DNA from: JAIOTH01 sp964639335
GTDB taxonomy: Bacteria > Patescibacteriota > Patescibacteriia > UBA1558 > S5-K13
NCBI GenBank assembly: GCA_964639335.1
Contig: CAZXCJ010000020.1
Span: forward strand, 1-21,155
Length of the DNA stretch: 21,155 nucleotides
Direction of reading: 5' to 3'
Shown here piece by piece: positions 16,401 to 21,155 of this stretch; the first letter of the stretch is position 1; the number at the start of each line of letters is the position of its first letter. The notes beneath the pieces were generated by a model, which was not told the origin of the DNA, ran no database searches, and was given only the letters and a program-made list of their open reading frames with translations. Made by a program: the position numbers and the translations under genes.

Positions 16401-17306
16401 ATGTCTAAACTTTTCCCAACTTTTGGAAAAATATTAAAAATGAGGTTTAGTTTTAAAAAAATCTTAAAAAAATTAGTGATTATAATGATTGTTTTAGCGG
16501 CCCTTATCATAGTTAAAGATGAAATAGCATATCAATTTGGAGATTATGCAGATGATTATTATTCAGACGATTATTATGAAGATGAATTTGGCGGAGATGG
16601 TTATTGCATGGAAGGAGAAAATGTCGCAGGTATTACGATAAAGAGTGATTTATATACATATGTTGACGAGCCAATAGAAGAAGATTCTGAATCTTATACA
16701 GCTACAGCTTCTGAAAATATTGTTTATTATATTAATGAAGCTGAAAATGATTCTAATTTTAAAGCTATAATATTAGAAATAGATTCTTGGGGAGGAGAAG
16801 CAACTGCAGCTAAAGAAGTAGCAGATGCTTTAAAACGCGCTAAAAAACCAACAATAGCTTTAATTAGAGAATTTGGATTGTCGGCAGCATATTGGGCAGC
16901 CACTGGCGCAGATATTATTTTTGCTAACACAACTTCTAATGTCGGAAGTATTGGGGTTACAATGTCTTATTTAGATTATTCTCAACAAAATGAACGAGAT
17001 GGTATAACCTATCAACAAATTTCTTCCGGTAAATTTAAAGATACTGGCGATCCAGATAAAAGATTAAACTGGGAAGAAAAACAATTATTGCAAAGAGATA
17101 CTGATTTATTAAATGAAATATTTATTTCAGAAGTAGCTCTTAATCGTGGTATGGAAATTAGTGAGGTGGAGAAATTAGCTGATGGTTCATCTATGCTCGG
17201 CCAAATGGCTTTAGATAAGGGTTTGATAGATAAACTTGGCGGAGAGCATGAGGCGTTAGAGTATTTAGAGGAGATATTAGGGGGAGATGTTGGTATTTGT
17301 TGGTGA
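16401..17306 (+). CDS. sppA: SppA-type signal peptide peptidase (S49 family)
   Basis: Membrane-anchored serine protease of 301 aa that degrades cleaved signal peptides and other membrane-proximal peptides, active site outside the cell. An N-terminal anchor covers about residues 25-38 (LVIIMIVLAALIIV) after a basic stretch. An acidic Tyr/Asp-rich linker follows (48-66: DYADDYYSDDYYEDEF). The S49 domain runs from about 105: EIDSWGGEATAAKEVADAL, FGLSAAYW with nucleophile Ser161, SNVGSIGV, and SGKFKDTGDP with the general base probably Lys213 (52 residues on, as in Bacillus SppA). The length fits the short, single-domain form. An internal Met14 could also be the start. It lies 76 bases after the riboswitch-controlled gene with no terminator seen between, so it may be co-transcribed. 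Confidence 0.87.
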   Translation: MSKLFPTFGKILKMRFSFKKILKKLVIIMIVLAALIIVKDEIAYQFGDYADDYYSDDYYEDEFGGDGYCMEGENVAGITIKSDLYTYVDEPIEEDSESYTATASENIVYYINEAENDSNFKAIILEIDSWGGEATAAKEVADALKRAKKPTIALIREFGLSAAYWAATGADIIFANTTSNVGSIGVTMSYLDYSQQNERDGITYQQISSGKFKDTGDPDKRLNWEEKQLLQRDTDLLNEIFISEVALNRGMEISEVEKLADGSSMLGQMALDKGLIDKLGGEHEALEYLEEILGGDVGICW

Positions 17307-17444
17307 TAATAAAAAGTTAAACATCATATCTATTTTTGACAGGAATAATATTAAAGCATATATTTAGAATAAGTATTAGAAAATTAGCAAAAATTTAATA
17401 AGAAAAAATTATAAAATGAAAGCAATTTTTGAAAAATTTAATAA

Positions 17445-17552
17445 GAAAATGACTCAATTATTAACTGGCTTTTAAAATTGAGTAATCTGGTAGAAAAATA
17501 TAGTATCGATACTAAAGAAATGGGATTTCCTGAAAATTGGAAAAAAATATAA
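17445..17552 (+). pseudogene. C-terminal remnant of an Abi-family protein
   Basis: A stretch open between stops without an ATG near its beginning reads WLLKLSNLVEKYSIDTKEMG followed by FPENWKKI and stop. The pattern LxxKYxxxxxxxMGFPxNW is the usual end of Abi-like (AbiD/AbiF-type) abortive infection proteins. No upstream body is found in 17307-17444, where I see only AT-rich sequence with stops in all frames. Probably the last trace of a deleted gene. Short length limits confidence. Confidence 0.4.
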
Positions 17553-17603
17553 TTCAAATTAAAAAATGAATAAAAAAATTGCTCTTGACGAACAATATTT
17601 AAA

Positions 17604-17709
17604 ATAAAAACCCCTTGCGGGGAGTGAACCTAATTAAGTTGTTTTGCTACGGCTCATTAAACCACGATGTGGCGAAGCACCATAGACCCTTAATATAGGA
17701 TTTATCACT
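17604..17709 (-). ncRNA. Orphan structured RNA on the minus strand
   Basis: Starting from a near-consensus promoter, the predicted RNA of about 105 nt begins GUGAUAAAUCC and ends in CCCCGCAAGGGG plus U5-A-U4 (plus-strand 17611-17622 and A-rich 17601-17610), a textbook terminator. Its two ends pair: GUGA with UCAC, then AAUCCUAUAUUAAG with CUUAAUUAGGUU (12 pairs, two bulged U). Inside lie CCAC/GUGG and other short hairpins including a UUCG. It encodes no ORF of note. I tested it by eye against SRP, 6S and RNase P motifs and recognise none. Confidence 0.6.
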
Positions 17710-17715
17710 AATTGA

Positions 17716-17744
17716 ATTATAACAAATAGTTATCCACAGGTCAA
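17716..17744 (-). promoter_or_regulatory. Strong minus-strand promoter of the orphan RNA
   Basis: On the minus strand, TTGACC (17744-17739) and a perfect TATAAT (17721-17716) are separated by 17 bases. Start predicted near 17708. It points away from the RuBisCO gene. Confidence 0.65.
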
Positions 17745-17825
17745 ATTTTTTATATAAATAATTCAAAATATTAAAACAAATTTAACCCATAATTTAATCC
17801 CCAAAAAACCCTAACACCTAATCCC

Positions 17826-19133
17826 ATGAAAAAATCATTTGTTAATCTAAAATACAAACCGTACAAAGACGACATTGTCGCCACTTATAGAATTGAATCT
17901 AAATTGAGTTTGAGAAACGCAGCCATTGAAGTAGCCAAAGAATCATCTATTGGCACCTGGACAAAACTAAGCACTTTAAATCAAAAAATTTTTGATAAAT
18001 TGGCTCCACAAATTTTTTATTTAAATAATAAATCAAAAATAGCAAAAATTGCTTATCCTATTGAAGTTTTTGAATTAGGAAATATTCCCCAATTACTTTC
18101 TGCTTTGGCCGGAAATATTTTCTCCATGAAAGCAATTGATAAATTAAGATTAGAAGATTTAAGCTTATCTACAAAATATATTAATTCATTCCAGGGTCCA
18201 AAATTCGGCATCAATGGAGTTAGAAAAATTATTGGAATAAAAAATAGACCAATAATTGGTTCAATCATAAAGCCAAAGGTGGGATTAACTGCCAAACAAC
18301 ATGCTAAATTAGCTTTTGATATTTGGACTAACGGCATCGATATAGTTAAAGATGATGAAAATTTAACCAGCATGTCTTTTAATAAATTTGAAGTTAGGGT
18401 AAAAGAAGTAATGAAAATCAAAAGAAGGGCTGAAAAAGAAACCAGCCAGAAAAAAACACATGTTTTTAACATTACAGCCCCCATGGATTTAATGTTAGCT
18501 CGAGCTAAATTAGTAAAAAAACACGGTGGTAAATGCATAATGGTGGACTTAGTTTCTGTTGGTTTAGACAATGTTCAGGTTTTAAGAAAATTAGATTTGG
18601 GAATGATTATTCATGGCCATCGAGCTGGTCATTCAATGTTTTCCCGTAACTCTCAACATGGAATGACTATGTTGGTTTTGGCTAAATTAGCACGCTTAGC
18701 TGGCATAGATCAATTACACACTGGAACTGTGGTAGGTAAAATGGACGGAAGCAAAGAAGATGTCATTAACATTAATCAGAGTTTAAGAGAGGACGCCGGC
18801 ATTAATAGGGTTTTAAGAGAAGACTGGGGTAAAATCAAACCAACTTTACCAATTGCCTCTGGTGGTTTGCATCCTGGCCTGGTTAAAAAATTAATTCAAA
18901 TTTTGGGCCCAGATATAATTATAAATTTCGGCGGTGGATTACATGGCCATCCCAATGGTTCAATTGCTGGTGCCCGAGCTTGCTGGCAGTCGGTAAAACT
19001 TGCTATTGACAAGGAAGCCAAGAAAAAACCTACCGTAGGTTTCGATCAAAGATCTCGAGCTGAGTCGAGAGACCGAAGTGGAGAAAAAGAATATTTTCAG
19101 GATTATTATGATGCTGTGAGATATTGGAGCTAG
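17826..19133 (+). CDS. rbcL: Form III-type RuBisCO large subunit
   Basis: A 435-aa RuBisCO that carboxylates ribulose 1,5-bisphosphate to two 3-phosphoglycerates. Active-site elements are intact: ESSIGTWT (E39, T44, W45), KPKVGL (K149), IDIVKDDE with K175 as the carbamylated lysine and D177/E178 as metal ligands, HGHRAGH (H265, R266), QLHTGTVVGKMDG (H298 and loop-6 K305), ASGGLHPG (S344) and GGGLHGHP. Sequence and length fit the form III or II/III types of archaea and Patescibacteria, which work in AMP salvage rather than the Calvin cycle; no small subunit or phosphoribulokinase is nearby. The C-terminal stretch 402-420 (PTVGFDQRSRAESRDRSGE) is encoded by palindromic sequence and looks inserted just before the last helix. 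The R15P isomerase in this window would supply its substrate. Confidence 0.93.
   Translation: MKKSFVNLKYKPYKDDIVATYRIESKLSLRNAAIEVAKESSIGTWTKLSTLNQKIFDKLAPQIFYLNNKSKIAKIAYPIEVFELGNIPQLLSALAGNIFSMKAIDKLRLEDLSLSTKYINSFQGPKFGINGVRKIIGIKNRPIIGSIIKPKVGLTAKQHAKLAFDIWTNGIDIVKDDENLTSMSFNKFEVRVKEVMKIKRRAEKETSQKKTHVFNITAPMDLMLARAKLVKKHGGKCIMVDLVSVGLDNVQVLRKLDLGMIIHGHRAGHSMFSRNSQHGMTMLVLAKLARLAGIDQLHTGTVVGKMDGSKEDVININQSLREDAGINRVLREDWGKIKPTLPIASGGLHPGLVKKLIQILGPDIIINFGGGLHGHPNGSIAGARACWQSVKLAIDKEAKKKPTVGFDQRSRAESRDRSGEKEYFQDYYDAVRYWS
19029..19077. repeat. Palindromic insertion inside RuBisCO C-terminus
   Basis: CCTACCGTAGG (19029-19039) is an inverted repeat. Right after it TTCG (19041-19044) pairs with CGAA (19074-19077), enclosing CTCGA/TCGAG (19054-19058 with 19065-19069). 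The element is read in frame as residues about 402-418 and has higher GC and different codons from the surrounding gene. Confidence 0.6.
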
Positions 19134-19141
19134 AAGTTAGT

Positions 19142-19320
19142 AACTTGTCCCGCGAAGCGGGATCCCACAACAATTATATTGTAAATAGAGGCGAGATAAT
19201 CCGTAACTTGCCTGCCCGCCATTGGCTCCCGCCTGCCATGACTGCCGTCAATGGCATGTCGGGCAGGTCGCCATAGGCGATGGCAGGCGGGCGACTTGAA
19301 ACTTGCTACTAATTAACTTG
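19142..19320. repeat. GC-rich palindrome cluster with AACTTG repeats
   Basis: The gap between the RuBisCO and MBL genes is filled by nested palindromes. TCCCGC-GAA-GCGGGA (19148-19162) is a compact hairpin. CCTGCCCG (19211-19218) pairs with CGGGCAGG (19260-19267). CCCGCCTGCCAT (19228-19239) pairs perfectly with ATGGCAGGCGGG (19280-19291), so the last two pairings are mutually exclusive in part (pseudoknot order). AACTTG occurs four times, three times directly before or after a palindrome. The first hairpin may end the RuBisCO transcript, though no T run follows. Confidence 0.75.
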
Positions 19321-19328
19321 CAACTAAT

Positions 19329-20699
19329 ATGCAAATTTCCTTCCATGGTGCCTGTCAAGAAGTTACAGGCGCCTGTACATTAATTCAAACTACCTGCCCT
19401 CGCCAGGGCTTCGGCGGGCAGAAAAACTGTAATTTTTTAGTTGATTGCGGGATGTTTCAAGGATCGCAAAATTCCCAAAATAAAAATAAAGCTAGTTTTG
19501 GTTTTAATGCTAAAAAAATTAATTTTGTTTTATTAACCCATGCTCATATTGACCATTGCGGACGTTTGTTGAAATTATTTCAACAGGGTTTTTCGGGAAA
19601 AATATATTCCACTGAAGCTACAAAAGATTTAACTCAAATTATCCTTTTAGATTTCGTTAAAATAAATCAAAGAAAAAATCAAAACGGGCAATACACAAAT
19701 AAAGATGTTGAAAAAGTTATTAAGTCCTTTCGTCCTTTTATCTATAATAAAAAAATAAAAATTACTTCTAACATTAATATTAGAATGAAAGATGCTGGGC
19801 ACATTTTAGGCTCCTCTATTTTTGAAGTTTGGATTAAATATTTAAATAGTACTGAAAAAAAATTAGTTTTTTCCGGCGATCTAGGAAATCCACCAGCTCC
19901 AATTATTAAAGATCCTGAATTTATAGATAAAGCTGATATCCTTTTTATTGAATCAACTTATGGCGGGAGATTGCATGAACCCAAAGAAATCGGCAAGGAA
20001 TTATTAAAAGACAGCATTTTTAGGACAATTCAAAATAAAAGCACCTTGATATTGCCTGTTTTTGCTTTAGAAAGGTCGCAAGAAGTATTATATGAACTTA
20101 ATTATTTGGTGGAAAATAAAATTATACCTCAATTGCCGATATTTTTTGATAGCCCCCTGGCTATTGATGCTGTTAAAATATATAGAAAGCATAAAAATTT
20201 ATATGATCAAGAAGCTCGCGGTTTAATAAATTCTGGAGATGATATTTTTGATTTTCCAAATTTAAGATTTACAAAAACCAGAGACCAATCAATAAAAATA
20301 AACACTAGCATACCACCTAAAATAATTTTAGCTAGTAGTGGTATGTGTACGGGCGGAAGAATACCCCACCATTTAAAACGCTATTTAGAAAATCCTAAAA
20401 ATCATGTTTTAATAATGTCTTTTCAGGCCCAAGGGACCCTGGGTCGAGAATTAATTGAAGGAGCTAAAAATGTCATTATTAATGATCAAATGGTTGATGT
20501 TAATTGCCAGATATCTCAAATCAATTCTTATTCTGCTCATGCCGACCATAATCAATTACTAAGCTGGATTCATCAAATTGAGGGCTTAAATAAAATATTT
20601 ATTATGCATGGCGAAGCTCAAGAAAACCGAGCTTTGGCTAAAGATATTCAACAAATTGAAACCATTATCCCTGAATATGGAAAAAAATATTCTATTTAA
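19329..20699 (+). CDS. Metallo-beta-lactamase/beta-CASP RNase (CPSF/YSH1-like)
   Basis: A 456-aa predicted RNA-processing nuclease. The MBL core shows the metal motif HAHIDH (H71, H73, D75, H76), then DAGHILGSS with the next His, and FSGDLGN with the bridging Asp. The beta-CASP insert follows (IESTYGGR, PVFALERSQEVLYEL), with SSGMCTGGRIPHHLKRYL, SFQAQGTLGREL, INSYSAHADHNQLLSWI and FIMHGE carrying the late His residues. The order matches the COG1236 family of mRNA 3'-end/exo-endonucleases found in archaea and many bacteria. The in-frame segment CPRQGFGGQ (residues 23-31), which interrupts the second beta strand, is encoded by a palindrome and should form a surface loop. The start at 19329 is the only ATG upstream of the MBL fold. 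Confidence 0.9.
   Translation: MQISFHGACQEVTGACTLIQTTCPRQGFGGQKNCNFLVDCGMFQGSQNSQNKNKASFGFNAKKINFVLLTHAHIDHCGRLLKLFQQGFSGKIYSTEATKDLTQIILLDFVKINQRKNQNGQYTNKDVEKVIKSFRPFIYNKKIKITSNINIRMKDAGHILGSSIFEVWIKYLNSTEKKLVFSGDLGNPPAPIIKDPEFIDKADILFIESTYGGRLHEPKEIGKELLKDSIFRTIQNKSTLILPVFALERSQEVLYELNYLVENKIIPQLPIFFDSPLAIDAVKIYRKHKNLYDQEARGLINSGDDIFDFPNLRFTKTRDQSIKINTSIPPKIILASSGMCTGGRIPHHLKRYLENPKNHVLIMSFQAQGTLGRELIEGAKNVIINDQMVDVNCQISQINSYSAHADHNQLLSWIHQIEGLNKIFIMHGEAQENRALAKDIQQIETIIPEYGKKYSI
19393..19422. repeat. Palindrome inserted in frame in the MBL gene
   Basis: CTGCCC..GCC (19394-19404) pairs with GGCGGGCAG (19413-19421), nine pairs with a two-base bulge, around an AGGGCTTC loop. It encodes CPRQGFGGQ within the first 35 residues of the MBL protein. 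It shares the CTGCCC/GGGCAG ends with the intergenic cluster at 19211-19267 and with the element at 2850. Confidence 0.75.
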
Positions 20700-20711
20700 A
20701 ACTGAGCTGAA

Positions 20712-20739
20712 TTGACAAATAAAATAATTCCTGTATAAT
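20712..20739 (+). promoter_or_regulatory. Near-perfect promoter of the downstream orphan RNA
   Basis: TTGACA (20712-20717) and TATAAT (20734-20739), both perfect, with 16-base spacing. Start predicted near 20746-20748. Confidence 0.75.
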
Positions 20740-20746
20740 TATATTT

Positions 20747-20870
20747 AATGTGGAGAAAGAATTCAGCCTTAATAACTTTAATTTCCATGGGCCGCAAGGT
20801 GAAAGTAAATTAAAGTGCTGAGTTCTTTCCTTTCCACTGAGACAAACGGGTTAAAAAGCCCATTTTTTTT
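20747..20870 (+). ncRNA. Orphan rod-shaped structured RNA with terminator
   Basis: Predicted RNA of about 125 nt. From outside in: GUGGA/UCCAC (20750-20754 with 20833-20837), AAAGAAUUCAGC/GCUGAGUUCUUU (12 pairs with one G-U; 20756-20767 with 20817-20828), an asymmetric bubble (CUUAAUAA opposite one U), CUUUAAUUU/AAAUUAAAG (20776-20784 with 20807-20815), and a tip with CC-GCAA-GG, a GNRA loop. The terminator is GGGUU-AAAA-AGCCC (20848-20861) followed by T8. The long rod with a bubble recalls 6S RNA, but it is short and lacks recognised motifs. No SRP signature is present. Confidence 0.65.
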
Positions 20871-20960
20871 ATTTGGAATAAAACACAAAGCCAAAAACGC
20901 AAAGCGTAAAATTAAAAACTTCAAAATCAATAAAACTTTTAAATACCTAAACTGCCCTTG

Positions 20961-21101
20961 ACCCCGTTAAACAAGATTTAAGACTAAAAATATCTCATTA
21001 AATATTATATATTCTTATTATTAATATATTGTTCTCGTTATAAAATATCAACTTAAATCTTAATTTTATCCTTAAACAAGGATAAAATTGTTTAACGGGG
21101 T
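20961..21101. repeat. Large inverted repeat with nested hairpins
   Basis: ACCCCGTTAAACAA (20961-20974) is the perfect complement of TTGTTTAACGGGGT (21088-21101). Between them, GATTTAAG (20975-20982) pairs with CTTAAATC (21052-21059) around a 69-base AT-rich loop, and ATTTTATCCTT (21063-21073) pairs perfectly with AAGGATAAAAT (21078-21088). Together they form a three-way junction in DNA or RNA. The GGGGT of the 3' arm is the apparent Shine-Dalgarno of the next ORF. Confidence 0.75.
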
Positions 21102-21108
21102 GAATAAG

Positions 21109-21155
21109 ATGAGATACATAGGTAACACTCTAAACCTACCAAAATCATTAGATTT
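21109..21155 (+). CDS. Start of an ORF cut by the window end
   Basis: ATG at 21109 opens an uninterrupted frame, MRYIGNTLNLPKSLD, to the end of the window. A Shine-Dalgarno-like GGGGTG (21097-21102) lies at suitable distance and inside the 3' arm of the inverted repeat. Too short for a family call. Confidence 0.45.
   Translation, partial: MRYIGNTLNLPKSLD

Noticed and set aside
17416..17475. 19-residue ORF starting at 17416.
   Set aside because: Very short, AT-rich, no Shine-Dalgarno, and it overlaps the better-supported Abi-like frame.
17604..17709. tRNA, SRP RNA or RNase P RNA on the minus strand.
   Set aside because: No cloverleaf with T-loop GTTCRA, no SRP tip and no RNase P core motifs could be found.
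747..18571. Minus-strand open frames inside larger genes (for example 2333-2890, 10531-10857, 14445-14876, 18053-18571).
   Set aside because: They lie fully within strongly supported plus-strand genes, have biased composition typical of antisense reading, and show no domain motifs or Shine-Dalgarno.
17826..19133. RuBisCO as part of a Calvin cycle.
   Set aside because: No small subunit, phosphoribulokinase or carboxysome gene is in the window, the sequence is form III-like, and an R15P isomerase is present, which fits AMP salvage.
20747..20870. SRP (4.5S) RNA or TPP riboswitch.
   Set aside because: The tip has a GNRA loop but lacks the GGAAGCAGCC-type SRP strand. CTGAGA occurs near the 3' end but no other TPP core element does.
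4545..21101. CRISPR array.
   Set aside because: The repeats present are palindromes of varying sequence without regular spacers, and no cas genes are seen.

Overview
The window is AT-rich, gene-dense DNA using the standard bacterial code (TGA works as a stop). It most likely comes from a Candidate Phyla Radiation bacterium (Patescibacteria). The grounds are a form III-type RuBisCO and an eIF2B-family ribose-1,5-bisphosphate isomerase (the archaeal-type AMP salvage route common in that group), a sigma-region-4/HARE-HTH regulator, an ATPase with a C-terminal CxxC...CxxC zinc ribbon, and GC-rich palindromic repeats scattered between and inside genes. The lineage call is inference; no rRNA gene is present.

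Layout. 1-4.6 kb: a sigma-region-4/HARE-HTH regulator with its own promoter and terminator, then a two-gene unit of a membrane-anchored protein and a HerA/VirD4-like ATPase. 4.65-5.6 kb: the putative R15P isomerase. 5.6-14.3 kb: a defence-type island. It holds a small minus-strand RNA, a PLD-SNF2 helicase translationally coupled (ATGA overlap) to a nuclease-like/N6-adenine methylase/specificity protein, an S24 (LexA/CI-type) repressor with its own promoter, two tiny GIY-YIG proteins, and two orphan C-terminal fragments of methylase genes. 14.3-15.6 kb: a DUF2130 coiled-coil protein with a possible PD-(D/E)XK core.

15.6-17.3 kb: a promoter, a SAM-I-type riboswitch, an intrinsic terminator and an unrecognised 150-aa protein, followed by an SppA-type S49 protease. 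17.3-17.8 kb (519 bases without an intact gene): an Abi-like C-terminal remnant and a minus-strand small RNA with near-consensus promoter and terminator. 17.8-20.7 kb: RuBisCO and a beta-CASP metallo-beta-lactamase RNase, separated by a GC-rich repeat cluster. Both genes carry in-frame palindromic insertions. 20.7-21.1 kb (about 400 bases without a gene): a second promoter-to-terminator structured RNA and a large inverted repeat whose 3' arm covers the Shine-Dalgarno of an ORF that runs off the end.

Working together: RuBisCO and the R15P isomerase would be consecutive steps of AMP/nucleoside salvage (AMP phosphorylase is not in the window). The helicase and methylase genes look like one restriction-modification or anti-phage machine, perhaps with the S24 repressor as regulator. 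The strongest leads are this two-subunit system, the SAM-riboswitch-controlled unknown protein, the intragenic palindromes, and three orphan small RNAs.
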